A stretch of 64,000 bases of DNA from Pseudomonas oryzihabitans NBRC 102199 (GCF_000730625.1 NZ_BBIT01000009.1:310001-374000); one strand, 5' to 3'; positions 28,143 to 37,933 are shown, counted from the first letter of the stretch. The notes: a model not told the origin generated them from the sequence alone. Numbers and translations are program-made.

Positions 28143-28156
28143 TGAAACCGGTTTCA
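28143..28156. promoter_or_regulatory. PtxS operator upstream of kguE
   Basis: A second exact TGAAACCGGTTTCA, in the 57-bp gap between ptxS and kguE, 11 bp before the kguE start. Bound PtxS here would block transcription into kguE-kguK-kguT-kguD. Confidence 0.9.
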
Positions 28157-28167
28157 GGAGAACAACA

Positions 28168-28950
28168 ATGCCACCGGAGATCGCCATCACCACCTCGGCC
28201 TTTGGCGCCGACGGGGTCCGAGCCCAGGGTCAGGCCGCCTGGCTCGATCTGATCGCCGCCGCGGGAGCCTCCCATGTGGAGATCCGCGCCGAACTCTTTA
28301 CCGAGCCCCCCGACTTCGCGGCCCTGGGCGCCGCCATCCGGGCCGCCGGCCTGGGCTGCGTCTATTCCGTCCCCCTGGAGCTCTGGCCCGAGACCGACGC
28401 CGCGCTCTCGCCACGCCTCCCCGCCGCCCTCGCCGAGGCCCGCCTGCTGGGCGCCGATACGCTCAAGGTGTCCCTCGGGCACTATCGCGCCGCAGCCGAG
28501 CTGGCGGCGCTCGCCCCCCTGCTGACCGACGCCGGCCCTCAACTGCTGGTGGAAAACGACCAGACCGCCCAGGGTGGCCGGATCGAACCGCTGCGCGCCT
28601 TCATCCAGGCGGCGCGGGCAGCGCAGCTGCCGGTGGGACTGACCTTCGATGTCGGCAACTGGCGCTGGCAGGACGAAGACCCGCTGCAGGCCGCCCGCCT
28701 GCTCGGCCCGGACGTCCGTTACCTGCATTGCAAGGCGGTGCGCCGGCGTGCCGGTGGCCTACATGCGGTGCCGCCGGAAGCCGCGGACCTGCTGGCCTGG
28801 CAGGGGCTGATCACGCACTTCCCCAGCGGCCTGCGGCGGGCCATCGAATTTCCCCTGATGGGTGCGGATCTGCTGGCCGAGACCCGTCGCCAGGTGGCGG
28901 CGTTGCGCACCCTGGATGCCCAGGTTCAGGAGGCGCGCCGGCATGGCTGA
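28168..28950 (+). CDS. kguE: KguE, sugar isomerase/epimerase-like protein
   Basis: A 260-residue TIM-barrel protein of the xylose-isomerase-like AP-endonuclease family 2 fold (SHVEIRAELF, LKVSLGHYR, LLVENDQT, LTFDVGNWRW, YLHCKAV: alternating strand-end metal-ligand positions). It is the first gene of the kgu operon; its exact step in 2-ketogluconate use is not settled. A PtxS operator and AGGAGAA precede it. Its last 8 bp overlap kguK. Confidence 0.88.
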   Translation: MPPEIAITTSAFGADGVRAQGQAAWLDLIAAAGASHVEIRAELFTEPPDFAALGAAIRAAGLGCVYSVPLELWPETDAALSPRLPAALAEARLLGADTLKVSLGHYRAAAELAALAPLLTDAGPQLLVENDQTAQGGRIEPLRAFIQAARAAQLPVGLTFDVGNWRWQDEDPLQAARLLGPDVRYLHCKAVRRRAGGLHAVPPEAADLLAWQGLITHFPSGLRRAIEFPLMGADLLAETRRQVAALRTLDAQVQEARRHG

Positions 28951-29872
28951 CATCGACATCCTCGCCTTTGGCGAAACCATGACCATGTTCGTCGCCGAGA
29001 CGCCGGGCGAGCTGGCCACGGTCGGCCAGTTCGGCAAGCGCATCGCCGGCGCCGACAACAACGTGGCCATCGGCCTGAGCCGCCTGGGCTTCAAGGTCAC
29101 CTGGCTGTCGCGGGTCGGCGATGACTCCTTTGGCCGCTTCGTGCGCGCCAGCCTCGCAGCCGAGGGGCTGGACTGCCGCCGCCTCAGGATCGATCCCCGG
29201 CACCCCACCGGCTTTCAGCTCAAGTCTCGCGCCACCGATGGCAGCGATCCGGTGGTCGAGTACTTCCGCCGCGGCTCGGCGGCCAGCCACCTCAACATCA
29301 AGGAAGACTTCGACCCCAGCCTGCTCCAGGCGCGTCACCTGCATGCCACCGGTATCCCGCCAGCGCTGTCGCCCAGCGCCCGCGCCTTCAGCCGGCACCT
29401 GCTGCAGGCCATGCGCGACGCCGGCCGCAGCATCTCCTTCGATCCCAATCTGCGGCCGTCGCTGTGGGACAGCGAAGACCAGATGCGCCGTGAACTCAAC
29501 GACCTCGCCGCCCTGGCCGACTGGGTGCTGCCCGGCCTGGCCGAGGGCCGCCTGCTGACCGGCTACGACACCCCGGCGGACATCGCCGCCTTCTACCTCG
29601 ACCGTGGCGCCAAGGCCGTGGCCATCAAGCTCGGCCCCGAGGGCGGCTACTGGCGCACGCCCGACGCCGAGGGCGAGGTCCCCGGTGTGCCCGTGGCCGA
29701 AGTGGTCGACACCGTCGGCGCCGGCGATGGCTTCGCCACCGGCTTCGTCAGCGCCCTGCTCGACGGTCTCGACGTCGCTACCGCCGTCGCCCGTGGCAAC
29801 TGGATCGGCGCCCGCGCCGTGCAGGTGGTCGGCGACATGGAAGGACTGCCCTACCGTCACGAACTACCCTGA
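28943..29872 (+). CDS. kguK: 2-ketogluconate kinase KguK (PfkB family)
   Basis: A 309-residue ribokinase-like sugar kinase. The N-terminal ILAFGETMTMFV strand and the C-terminal VDTVGAGDGFATGFVSALL, with the catalytic Asp and anion hole, are diagnostic of PfkB enzymes. It phosphorylates 2-ketogluconate to 2-keto-6-phosphogluconate; the substrate is assigned from operon context. ATG 28943 has AGGAGG upstream and lies within the kguE end. Confidence 0.92.
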   Translation: MADIDILAFGETMTMFVAETPGELATVGQFGKRIAGADNNVAIGLSRLGFKVTWLSRVGDDSFGRFVRASLAAEGLDCRRLRIDPRHPTGFQLKSRATDGSDPVVEYFRRGSAASHLNIKEDFDPSLLQARHLHATGIPPALSPSARAFSRHLLQAMRDAGRSISFDPNLRPSLWDSEDQMRRELNDLAALADWVLPGLAEGRLLTGYDTPADIAAFYLDRGAKAVAIKLGPEGGYWRTPDAEGEVPGVPVAEVVDTVGAGDGFATGFVSALLDGLDVATAVARGNWIGARAVQVVGDMEGLPYRHELP

Positions 29873-29909
29873 TCTACACCCCTACAAGAACAATCAAGCA
29901 GGTGACCCC

Positions 29910-31193
29910 ATGAACGCCTCTTCTCTCGCTCCACGCCGCTGGTGGTATCTGATGCCGGTGGTCTTCATCACCTACAGCCTGGCCTATCTCGATCGGGCCA
30001 ACTACGGCTTCGCCGCCGCCTCGGGCATGGCCGACGACCTGGGCATCACCCCGGCGATGTCGTCGCTGCTCGGCGCCCTGTTCTTTCTCGGCTATTTCTT
30101 CTTCCAGGTGCCCGGCGCCATCTACGCCGAGAAGCGCAGCGTCAAGCGGCTGATCTTCTGGAGCCTGATCGGCTGGGGCGGCCTGGCGACCCTGACCGGC
30201 ATGGTGCCCAACGTCACCCTGCTGATCGCCATCCGCTTCCTGCTCGGTGTGGTGGAAGCCGCGGTGATGCCGGCGATGCTGGTCTATCTCTGCCACTGGT
30301 TCACCAAGCGCGAGCGCTCCCGGGCCAACACCTTCCTGATCCTCGGCAATCCGGTGACCATCCTCTGGATGTCGGTGGTCTCGGGTTATCTGATCCATGC
30401 CCTGGACTGGCGCTGGATGTTCATCATCGAAGGCCTGCCGGCGGTGATCTGGGCCTTTATCTGGTGGCGGATCGCCGACGAGCGCCCCAAGGACGCCAAG
30501 TGGCTCGATCAGGCCGAGAAGGCCCGCCTGGAAGAAGCCCTGAAGGCCGAGCAGCAGGGCATGAAGCCGGTCAAGAACTACGCCGAAGCCTTCCGCTCGC
30601 CCAAGGTCATCCTGCTGTCCCTGCAGTATTTCTGCTGGAGCATCGGCGTCTATGGCTTCGTCATCTGGCTGCCCTCGATCCTGCGCAAGGGTGCCCAACT
30701 GGACATCGTCCAGGCCGGCTGGCTGTCTTCGCTGCCCTACCTCGCCGCCGTGCTGGCCATGGTCGGCGTGTCCTGGGCGTCGGATCGCCTGCAGAATCGC
30801 AAGCTGTTCGTCTGGCCGCCGCTACTGATCGCCGCCCTGGCCTTCCTCGGCTCCTTCGCCCTCGGCACCCAGCACTTCTGGTGGTCCTATGCCCTGCTGG
30901 TGGTGGCCGGTGCCTGCATGTACGCCCCCTATGGCCCCTTCTTCGCCATCGTCCCGGAAATCCTGCCCGGCAACGTCGCTGGTGGCGCCATGGCGCTGAT
31001 CAACAGCATGGGTGCCCTGGGCTCCTTTGCCGGCTCCTACCTGGTGGGCTATCTCAATGGCGTGACCGGCGGTCCCGGGGCGTCCTTCGGCTTCATGGGC
31101 GGCGCCCTACTGGTGGCCGTGGTCCTGACCCTGCTGCTGCGCCAGGAGCCGGTCGCCCGCGCCGCGGCGCTCAAGCCCGCCGCCAGTCACTAG
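29910..31193 (+). CDS. kguT: 2-ketogluconate transporter KguT (MFS, ACS family)
   Basis: A 427-residue 12-helix MFS carrier of the anion:cation symporter group: FITYSLAYLDRANYGFA in helix 1, FFQVPGAIYAEKRSVKRLI between helices 2 and 3, and YLCHWFTKRERSRAN in the 4-5 loop. Located between kguK and kguD, it should import 2-ketogluconate. ATG 29910 has CAGGTGA upstream; a longer in-frame reading overlaps kguK and is rejected. Confidence 0.92.
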   Translation: MNASSLAPRRWWYLMPVVFITYSLAYLDRANYGFAAASGMADDLGITPAMSSLLGALFFLGYFFFQVPGAIYAEKRSVKRLIFWSLIGWGGLATLTGMVPNVTLLIAIRFLLGVVEAAVMPAMLVYLCHWFTKRERSRANTFLILGNPVTILWMSVVSGYLIHALDWRWMFIIEGLPAVIWAFIWWRIADERPKDAKWLDQAEKARLEEALKAEQQGMKPVKNYAEAFRSPKVILLSLQYFCWSIGVYGFVIWLPSILRKGAQLDIVQAGWLSSLPYLAAVLAMVGVSWASDRLQNRKLFVWPPLLIAALAFLGSFALGTQHFWWSYALLVVAGACMYAPYGPFFAIVPEILPGNVAGGAMALINSMGALGSFAGSYLVGYLNGVTGGPGASFGFMGGALLVAVVLTLLLRQEPVARAAALKPAASH

Positions 31194-31207
31194 AGGAAAC
31201 GCTGTCC

Positions 31208-32191
31208 ATGAAAAAGAAGGTGATCCACTACAAGGCCCTGTCCCCGGCGCTCACCGCGCGCCTGGAAGAAGCCTTCGACCTGGAATACGTCGACGTCAAG
31301 GCGCCGGGCGGCGAAGCCCGGCTGCGCGAGCGTCTGCCCGAGGCTCAGGGCCTGCTCGGCTCCAGCTTCAAGCTGACGCCCGAGTTGCTGGACCTGGCGC
31401 CCCGGCTGGAAGCCATCGCCAGCGTCTCGGTCGGCTTCGACAGCTATGACCTGCCCTATCTGCAGCGGCGCGGCATCCTGCTCTGCAACACCCCGGATGT
31501 CCTGACCGAAAGCGTGGCCGACGCCGCCTTCGCCCTGCTGCTCGCCACCGCGCGGCGCATCGTCGAGCTGGCCGACTGGGTGCGCGCCGGCCAGTGGCAA
31601 GCCAGTCTGGGCGAGGCGCACTTCGGTTGCGACGTCCATGGCAAGACCCTGGGGCTGGTGGGCATGGGCCGCATCGGCCAGGCCATCGCCCGCCGCGCCC
31701 ACCTGGGTTTCGGCATGCAGGTCAACTACACCGCCCACGCCGCCAAGCCCGAGGTGGACGAGCGCTTCGGCGCGCGCTTCCTGCCGCTGCCCGAGTTGCT
31801 AGCGAGCTGCGACTTCCTCTGCGTCACCGTGCCCCTGAGCGAGGAGACCCATCACCTGCTGGGCGCCGCCGAGCTCGCGCGGCTACCGGCCCACGCCATC
31901 CTGATCAACGTCTCGCGCGGACCGGTGATCGACGAGGCCGCGTTGATCACGGCCTTGCAGGAAGGCCGCCTGCGCGGCGCCGGCCTGGATGTCTTCGATC
32001 AGGAACCCGTGGCAGCGGACTCGCCCCTGCTGCAACTGCCCAACGTGGTGCCTACGCCGCACCTGGGCTCGGCGACCCGGGAGACGCGTGAAGCCATGGC
32101 CCGCTGCGCGGTGGACAATCTGCTGGCCGCCCTGGGCGGTCAACGACCGGCGAATCTGGTGAATCCCGAGGTCTGGCAGCGGCGCGAGTGA
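31208..32191 (+). CDS. kguD: 2-ketogluconate-6-phosphate reductase KguD
   Basis: A 327-residue D-isomer 2-hydroxyacid dehydrogenase. NAD(P)-binding LGLVGMGRIGQAIARRAH near residue 147, catalytic Arg in INVSRGPVIDE, Glu in DVFDQEPVA and His in TPHLGSATRE. It reduces 2-keto-6-phosphogluconate to 6-phosphogluconate, which enters the Entner-Doudoroff pathway. AGAGGAAACG precedes the ATG, 14 bp after kguT. Last clear kgu gene. Confidence 0.93.
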   Translation: MKKKVIHYKALSPALTARLEEAFDLEYVDVKAPGGEARLRERLPEAQGLLGSSFKLTPELLDLAPRLEAIASVSVGFDSYDLPYLQRRGILLCNTPDVLTESVADAAFALLLATARRIVELADWVRAGQWQASLGEAHFGCDVHGKTLGLVGMGRIGQAIARRAHLGFGMQVNYTAHAAKPEVDERFGARFLPLPELLASCDFLCVTVPLSEETHHLLGAAELARLPAHAILINVSRGPVIDEAALITALQEGRLRGAGLDVFDQEPVAADSPLLQLPNVVPTPHLGSATRETREAMARCAVDNLLAALGGQRPANLVNPEVWQRRE

Positions 32192-32244
32192 GCCTTGGCC
32201 GTCATTTGTGGTCAGACAAGTATCATCCCCACGGAGAATGCCCC

Positions 32245-32451
32245 ATGACCGCCTTCGACGACCCCCAAGCCTTCGTCAACCGCGTGCGCGAGCAGGCCGC
32301 CGATGCCGAGCGCAGCGGCGACATCCCGCGCCTGCTGCAGCTGGTCAACGAACTGGCCACCGCCTTCGAGCGTCAAGCCCGCAGCACGGCGGCGGACAAT
32401 GCCGAGGTGGCACGTGCCGTCGAGGAATTCGAGCGGCACGAGGGCACCTGA
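32245..32451 (+). CDS. Small unknown acidic protein
   Basis: A 68-residue open frame with ACGGAGAA upstream of the ATG. The protein, MTAFDDPQAFVNRVREQAAD onward, is helix-prone, acidic and rich in Ala/Glu/Arg, without cysteines, signal peptide or membrane segment. I do not recognise a family. It sits 53 bp after kguD and 64 bp before the hybrid kinase and could be cotranscribed with either. The good ribosome site and codon pattern make it likely real. Confidence 0.6.
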   Translation: MTAFDDPQAFVNRVREQAADAERSGDIPRLLQLVNELATAFERQARSTAADNAEVARAVEEFERHEGT

Positions 32452-32515
32452 TCGGCCTGCCGCTCGTGCAGCCTTTCGCTACCGTGACGGACCCGCGTCC
32501 CGAGGTCTAGCGCCA

Positions 32516-34465
32516 GTGCCCATCGCCCCTTACATCCTGCTCGGCCGGTTGCTCAAGCTGGCCCCGCGGGACGCCCCTGCCCCCTTGCGCTATCTGGGCG
32601 CGGCCCTGCTCATCGCCGTCGCGGCCGGCATTCGCCTGAGCCTGGGGATCGACAGCCTGCCCTATCTGCTGTTCATTCCCTTCATCATGGCCGGGGCCTT
32701 CTGGTTCGGCCTCGGTCCCGGGATCTTCGCCACCCTGCTGTCGGTACTGCTGGCCGAGACCCTCTTCGTCAAGGCCCCGGCCTATTTCGCGTTGTTCTCC
32801 GAACGCTGGGTGTCCCATGCGCTGTTCGTGCTGGTCAACGTCATCATGGCCATGGTCTGCGCGGCCCAGCGCCGCAGCCTGGAGTCCCTCCATCGCTTCG
32901 CCGGCAATCTCGGCGAAGAAGTGGCCCTGCGCACCCGGCAGCGGGACCTGATCTGGCAGGCCAGCCCCGACCTGCTCTGCACGGCCACCCTCGAAGGCCA
33001 GCTGCTGGACCTCAATCCGGCCTGGACCAGCACCCTGGGCTGGAGCGCAGAGCAACTGCGCCACGAACCCTTCATGGCCTTCGTCCACGTCGAGGATCGC
33101 GCCCGCACCGAGGCGGCGCTGGAACGCCTGACGCTTGGCGAACCCGTGTTCGGCTTCGAGAATCGCTATCGGCATCGCGAAGGCGGCTATCGCTGGCTGT
33201 CGTGGAATTCGGTCTTGCAGGATGGCCTCATCTATTCCGCGGTACGCGAGGTGACGGCCATCCGCGAGCAGCAGGAAGCCCTGCGCCAGACCGAGGAACA
33301 GTTGCGCCAGAGTCAGAAGATGGAGGCCGTGGGCCAGCTGACCGGCGGCATCGCCCATGACTTCAACAACCTGCTGACCGGCGTGATCGGCAGTCTCGAC
33401 ATGCTCAGCCTGAGACTCGCCCAGGGCCGCTACACCGATCTCGAACGCTATGCCACGGGCGCCAAGGGCGCCGCCGAACGCGCCGCGGCCCTGACTCATC
33501 GCCTGCTCGCCTTTTCCCGCCGCCAGGCGCTGGACCCCACCGCCACCCAGACCAACGCCCTGGTGCTGGGCATGGAAGAACTGATCCGCCGCTCGGTCGG
33601 TCCCCAGGTCGAGATCCACATCGAACTGTCCGAGGCGTTGAATCCCACCCTGTGCGATCCCCACCAGCTGGAGAACGCCCTGCTCAACCTGTGCATCAAC
33701 GCTCGGGATGCCATGCCCGAGGGTGGGACGCTGCGCATCGTCACCGCCAATCGCCGGCTCAACGACGCCCAGGCTGCCGCCCTGGAATTGCCGCCTGGCG
33801 ACTATGTGACCCTGGCGGTGCTCGACACCGGTACCGGCATGCCACCCGAGGTCCTGGCACGCGCCTTCGATCCCTTCTTCACCACCAAGCCGGTGGGCAT
33901 GGGCACCGGCCTCGGTCTGTCGATGATCTATGGCTTCGCCAAACAGTCCGGCGGCGTCGCCCATATCGTCTCGGCACCCGAGCGGGGCACCACCGTCACC
34001 CTCTATCTGCCGCGCCTGGTGGACGCCCCGCCGCCGTCGGTCGAGACGCTGCGCCCCTCGCCGTTGCGCTATCCCGCCGGCATGACGGTGCTGGTGGTGG
34101 ACGACGAACCCCTGGTGCGGACGCTGGTGGACGAGGCCCTGCGCGAACACCGCATCCGCACCCTGGAGGCGACCGATGCCGCCACCGCCCTGCAGGTGCT
34201 GGAATCGGACACGCCGCTGGATTTGCTGATCGCCGATGTCGGCCTGCCGGGCGGGCTGAGTGGCTGCCAGCTCGCCGCCCTGGCCCGTGAACGCCGCCCC
34301 GGCCTGATGACCCTGCTGATCACCGGCTACGCCGAGGCGGACCTGCCCGGTCAGCCCCTGCCGGTCCCCGGCGTCGAGGTGCTGGCCAAGCCCTTCACCC
34401 TGGAAAGGCTCATGACCCAGATCGATCTGCTGCTGGCCGCCCGCGAACAACGACCGCAGGCCTGA
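32516..34465 (+). CDS. Orphan membrane-bound hybrid sensor histidine kinase
   Basis: About 649 residues. N-terminal four hydrophobic segments (residues 25-115, [18 protein letters not shown] to [13 protein letters not shown]) resemble a DUF4118-type sensor; a PAS domain spans about 145-250; HisKA has His281 in [11 protein letters not shown]; HATPase shows [10 protein letters not shown] and [10 protein letters not shown]; a C-terminal receiver has Asp529-Asp530, Asp574 in [10 protein letters not shown] and the Lys in LAKPF. No response regulator gene is adjacent. GTG 32516 is chosen because GAGG lies upstream and it keeps the membrane domain; earlier codons overlap the small upstream gene. The signal is unknown. 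Confidence 0.88.
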   Translation: MPIAPYILLGRLLKLAPRDAPAPLRYLGAALLIAVAAGIRLSLGIDSLPYLLFIPFIMAGAFWFGLGPGIFATLLSVLLAETLFVKAPAYFALFSERWVSHALFVLVNVIMAMVCAAQRRSLESLHRFAGNLGEEVALRTRQRDLIWQASPDLLCTATLEGQLLDLNPAWTSTLGWSAEQLRHEPFMAFVHVEDRARTEAALERLTLGEPVFGFENRYRHREGGYRWLSWNSVLQDGLIYSAVREVTAIREQQEALRQTEEQLRQSQKMEAVGQLTGGIAHDFNNLLTGVIGSLDMLSLRLAQGRYTDLERYATGAKGAAERAAALTHRLLAFSRRQALDPTATQTNALVLGMEELIRRSVGPQVEIHIELSEALNPTLCDPHQLENALLNLCINARDAMPEGGTLRIVTANRRLNDAQAAALELPPGDYVTLAVLDTGTGMPPEVLARAFDPFFTTKPVGMGTGLGLSMIYGFAKQSGGVAHIVSAPERGTTVTLYLPRLVDAPPPSVETLRPSPLRYPAGMTVLVVDDEPLVRTLVDEALREHRIRTLEATDAATALQVLESDTPLDLLIADVGLPGGLSGCQLAALARERRPGLMTLLITGYAEADLPGQPLPVPGVEVLAKPFTLERLMTQIDLLLAAREQRPQA

Positions 34466-34557
34466 TGCCGCTGCCCTGAGCCGAGCGGGGCCGACAAATG
34501 CCGCCAGTTGATGGACAATACGCGGCTATCCACAGGCAACCGGATCGAAACACCCGC

Positions 34558-37134
34558 ATGAGCGATCTCTCCGCGCACACGCCCATGATGCAGCAGTACC
34601 TCAAGATCAAGCATCAGCATCCCGAACAGCTGCTGTTCTATCGCATGGGCGATTTCTACGAGCTGTTCTATGACGACGCCCGGCGTGCCGCCAAGTTGCT
34701 CGACATCACCCTGACCGCCCGTGGCGCCTCGGCCGGCAAGTCCATTCCCATGGCCGGCATCCCCTTCCATTCCGCCGAAGGCTACCTGGCCAAGCTGGTC
34801 AAGCTCGGCGAATCCGTGGTGATCTGCGAGCAGATCGGCGACCCGGCCACCAGCAAGGGCCCGGTGGAACGCCAGGTGGTGCGCATCATCACCCCGGGTA
34901 CGGTCAGCGACGAGGCGCTGCTCGACGAGCGCCGCGACAACCTGCTGACCGCCGTGCTGGGCGACGAACGCCTGTTCGGCCTGGCCGTACTGGACATCGC
35001 CAGCGGTCGCTTCACCGTGCAGGAACTGGCCGGCTGGGAAACCCTGCTGGCGGAGCTGGACCGTCTCAATCCCGCCGAGCTGCTGATCCCCGACGACTGG
35101 CCCGCCGGCCTGCCCGCCGAGAAGCGCCGCGGCGTACGTCGCCGGGCGCCCTGGGATTTCGACTGCGATTCGGCGCTCAAGAGCCTCTGCCAGCAATTCG
35201 GCACCGGTGACCTCAAGGGCTTCGGTTGCGACAAGCTGGGCCTGGCCCTCGGCGCCGCCGGCTGCCTGCTGGCCTATGCCAAGGAAACCCAGCGCACCGC
35301 CCTGCCGCACCTGCGCAGCCTCCGCCACGAGCGCCTGGACGACACCGTCATCCTCGACGGCGCCAGCCGCCGCAACCTGGAACTGGACGTCAACCTGGCC
35401 GGCGGTCGCGACAACACCCTGCAGTCGGTGGTGGACCGCTGCCAGACCGCCATGGGCAGTCGCCTGCTGACCCGCTGGCTGAATCGCCCGTTGCGCAATC
35501 GCGCCATCATCGAAGCCCGCCAGGACGCCATCACCTGCCTGCTGGAAGGCTATCGCTTCGAGTCGCTGCAACCGCAGCTCAAGGACATCGGCGACCTGGA
35601 ACGCATCCTCGCCCGCATCGGCCTGCGCAACGCCCGCCCGCGCGATCTCGCCCGCCTGCGCGATGCCCTGGCCGCGCTGCCGGCGCTGCAGGACGGGCTG
35701 ACGCAGATGATCGCCCCGCACCTGCTCGACCTGGCCCGGAGCATCCAGACCTATCCGGAGCTGGCCGCCACCCTGGCCCGCGCCATCATCGACAACCCGC
35801 CCGCGGTGATCCGCGATGGCGGCGTCATCAAGCGCGGCTACGACAGCGAGCTGGACGAGTTGCAGACCCTGAGCGAGAACGCCGGCCAGTTCCTCATGGA
35901 CCTGGAGGCCCGGGAAAAGGCCCGCACCGGCCTGCAGGGCCTCAAGGTCGGCTACAACCGCGTCCACGGCTACTTCATCGAGATCCCCAGCCGCCAGGCC
36001 GAATCGGCCCCGGCCGACTACATCCGCCGCCAGACCCTCAAGGGCGCCGAGCGCTTCATCACCCCGGAGCTGAAGGCCTTCGAAGACAAGGCGCTGTCGG
36101 CGCAAAGCCGCGCCCTGGCCCGCGAGAAGGCGCTCTACGAAGCCCTGCTCGACGAGCTCATCGGCCACCTGGCGCCGTTGCAGGACAGCGCCGCCGCCCT
36201 GGCCGAACTGGACGTCCTGGCCAACTTCGCCGAGCGCGCCCTCAACCTGGACCTGAACAAGCCGCGCTTCGTCGAGGAGCCCTGCCTGAAGATCGGCCAG
36301 GGGCGCCACCCGGTGGTGGAACAGGTGCTGGAAACGCCCTTCGTCGCCAACGACGTCACCCTCGACAACGACACCCGCATGCTGGTGATCACCGGTCCGA
36401 ACATGGGCGGCAAGTCCACCTACATGCGCCAGACCGCGCTGATCGTGCTCCTGGCCCATGTCGGCAGCTTCGTCCCGGCGGCCAGTTGCGAGCTGTCGCT
36501 GGTGGATCGCATCTTCACCCGCATCGGTTCCAGCGACGACCTGGCCGGCGGCCGTTCCACCTTCATGGTGGAGATGAGCGAGACCGCCAACATCCTGCAC
36601 AACGCCAGCGAACACAGCCTGGTGCTGATGGACGAGGTCGGTCGCGGCACCAGCACCTTCGACGGCCTGTCGCTGGCCTGGGCCGCCGCCGAGCAACTGG
36701 CGCGATTGCGCGCCTGGACGCTGTTCGCCACCCACTACTTCGAGCTGACCGTGCTGCCGGACGGCCAGCCGAGCGTGGCCAACGTCCACCTCAACGCCAC
36801 CGAGCACAATGACCGCATCGTCTTCCTGCACCATGTGCTGCCCGGCCCGGCCAGCCAGAGCTACGGCCTGGCCGTGGCGCAGCTGGCCGGAGTGCCGGAA
36901 GACGTCATCCTGCGCGCGCGCGAGCATCTCGCCCGCCTGGAAGCGGCCAGTTTCAACGGTGAGGTGGGTACGCCGCTGCCGGTGAGCGCGCCAGCCAAGG
37001 ATCGTCCGCTACAGGCCGATCTGTTCGCCAGCGCCGTCCATCCTCTCATCGAGGAACTGGAACGCCTGCAGCCGGACGACATCACACCCAGACGGGCCCT
37101 GGAGCTTATCTACGAATGGAAAAAGCGTATCTGA
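34558..37134 (+). CDS. mutS: DNA mismatch repair protein MutS
   Basis: An 858-residue MutS. The mismatch-wedge motif GDFYELF is near residue 32, the ATPase carries [13 protein letters not shown] near residue 610 and Walker [16 protein letters not shown], and HYFELT follows. MutS recognises mispairs and recruits MutL. The ATG at 34558 ([10 protein letters not shown]) is preferred to one 20 codons upstream since P. aeruginosa MutS is similar in length (about 855). fdxA follows. Confidence 0.97.
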   Translation: MSDLSAHTPMMQQYLKIKHQHPEQLLFYRMGDFYELFYDDARRAAKLLDITLTARGASAGKSIPMAGIPFHSAEGYLAKLVKLGESVVICEQIGDPATSKGPVERQVVRIITPGTVSDEALLDERRDNLLTAVLGDERLFGLAVLDIASGRFTVQELAGWETLLAELDRLNPAELLIPDDWPAGLPAEKRRGVRRRAPWDFDCDSALKSLCQQFGTGDLKGFGCDKLGLALGAAGCLLAYAKETQRTALPHLRSLRHERLDDTVILDGASRRNLELDVNLAGGRDNTLQSVVDRCQTAMGSRLLTRWLNRPLRNRAIIEARQDAITCLLEGYRFESLQPQLKDIGDLERILARIGLRNARPRDLARLRDALAALPALQDGLTQMIAPHLLDLARSIQTYPELAATLARAIIDNPPAVIRDGGVIKRGYDSELDELQTLSENAGQFLMDLEAREKARTGLQGLKVGYNRVHGYFIEIPSRQAESAPADYIRRQTLKGAERFITPELKAFEDKALSAQSRALAREKALYEALLDELIGHLAPLQDSAAALAELDVLANFAERALNLDLNKPRFVEEPCLKIGQGRHPVVEQVLETPFVANDVTLDNDTRMLVITGPNMGGKSTYMRQTALIVLLAHVGSFVPAASCELSLVDRIFTRIGSSDDLAGGRSTFMVEMSETANILHNASEHSLVLMDEVGRGTSTFDGLSLAWAAAEQLARLRAWTLFATHYFELTVLPDGQPSVANVHLNATEHNDRIVFLHHVLPGPASQSYGLAVAQLAGVPEDVILRAREHLARLEAASFNGEVGTPLPVSAPAKDRPLQADLFASAVHPLIEELERLQPDDITPRRALELIYEWKKRI

Positions 37135-37202
37135 GTTAACGGATACGAGGGTTCCGGCAATGCTGCTAGAATCCGCCGCCTTAGCCTGAGGAGAACGAGC
37201 AG

Positions 37203-37526
37203 ATGACCTTCGTCGTCACTGACAACTGCATCAAATGCAAATATACCGACTGCGTGGAAGTCTGCCCGGTGGACTGCTTCTACGAAGGCCCCAACTTCCT
37301 GGTGATCCACCCGGACGAGTGCATCGACTGCGCCCTGTGCGAACCCGAATGCCCAGCCCAGGCGATCTTCTCGGAAGACGAGGTGCCGGCTGGCCAGGAA
37401 GCCTTCATCGAACTCAACAGTGAACTGGCCAACATCTGGCCGAACATCACCGAGAAGAAGGACGCCCTGCCTGACGCCGCCGAGTGGGATGGCAAGCCCA
37501 ACAAGCTCCCCCAGCTCGAACGCTAG
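37203..37526 (+). CDS. fdxA: Seven-iron ferredoxin FdxA
   Basis: A 107-residue ferredoxin. Cysteines 9, 17 and 50 plus 21, 40, 43 and 46 fit one [3Fe-4S] and one [4Fe-4S] cluster; extra Cys12 and Cys25 are also present. Motifs: [17 protein letters not shown] and [14 protein letters not shown]. It is a soluble electron carrier. GAGGAGAACG precedes the ATG. It converges on rsmZ with a shared hairpin region between them. Confidence 0.95.
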   Translation: MTFVVTDNCIKCKYTDCVEVCPVDCFYEGPNFLVIHPDECIDCALCEPECPAQAIFSEDEVPAGQEAFIELNSELANIWPNITEKKDALPDAAEWDGKPNKLPQLER

Positions 37527-37551
37527 GCCTTGCCTGGAATTTCCAGGCAAT

Positions 37552-37581
37552 AAAAAAGGGGGCGGATCGCTCCGCCCCCTT
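37552..37581. terminator. Bidirectional terminator shared by fdxA and rsmZ
   Basis: An 11-bp perfect stem (AAGGGGGCGGA at 37556-37566, TCCGCCCCCTT at 37571-37581, loop TCGC). Read leftward it ends in TTTTTT, a strong intrinsic terminator for rsmZ. Read rightward it has only TT after the stem and would be weaker for fdxA. A second hairpin (TTGCCTGGAA/TTCCAGGCAA, 37530-37550) lies between it and fdxA. Confidence 0.8.
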
Positions 37582-37676
37582 CGTCCCTGTCCCTGTAATC
37601 CTGCCACCATCCTGGTGAACTTCGTCCTGAGGTGTTCCTGATCCGCATCCTGCCGATCCGTGTCGTCCCAGACACA
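37552..37676 (-). ncRNA. rsmZ: Regulatory small RNA RsmZ
   Basis: About 125 nt, leftward, between fdxA and rpoS, the known site of rsmZ in pseudomonads. On the minus strand it contains at least nine GGA motifs, many as AGGA or GGGA in hairpin loops, for example 5' GTGTC-TGGGAC-GACAC and CACC-AGGAT-GGTG. It ends in a GC-rich hairpin plus T6. TACTAT (37683-37688) fits a -10 box about 7 bp before the proposed start. RsmZ sequesters RsmA/CsrA proteins, relieving translational repression. A perfect GacA box lies about 183 bp upstream of the start. The 5' end is estimated. Confidence 0.9.
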
Positions 37677-37850
37677 GCGCCGATAGTACGCTTCTCCCGC
37701 AGGCTGGCAATCTGCCATAGTGCGCCTTTCGATCTCGCCTTGCGCTTCGACCGGAAACAGAAAAACGTTATGTAGCAGGCACTTGGCGTCTTCTCGCGCT
37801 GATCAAGCGATGCTTTCTGGCAGCTCCAAGCGATACAGGCTTACGCAGGC

Positions 37851-37868
37851 TGTAAGCCCTGGCTTACA
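37851..37868. promoter_or_regulatory. GacA upstream activating sequence of rsmZ
   Basis: TGTAAG-N6-CTTACA, a perfect match to the GacA-box palindrome required for rsmZ/rsmY transcription. Its distance of about 180 bp from the predicted start agrees with the arrangement reported for rsmZ. Confidence 0.9.
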
Positions 37869-37879
37869 AGAACACGCAG

Positions 37880-37904
37880 AAAAAAGCCCGGAAAAATCCG
37901 GGCT
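37880..37904 (-). terminator. Terminator of rpoS
   Basis: On the minus strand AGCCCGGA-TTTT-TCCGGGCT is followed by TTTTTT, an 8-bp stem intrinsic terminator 30 bp after the rpoS stop and just upstream (in transcription order) of the rsmZ GacA box. Confidence 0.88.
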
Positions 37905-37933
37905 CCGTTTGGCTGACATTCAGCTAGGCGCGA

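Noticed and set aside
37110-37718. A 202-codon leftward frame opposite fdxA that crosses rsmZ.
   Set aside because: It passes through the terminator and the RNA gene and is opposite the conserved ferredoxin.
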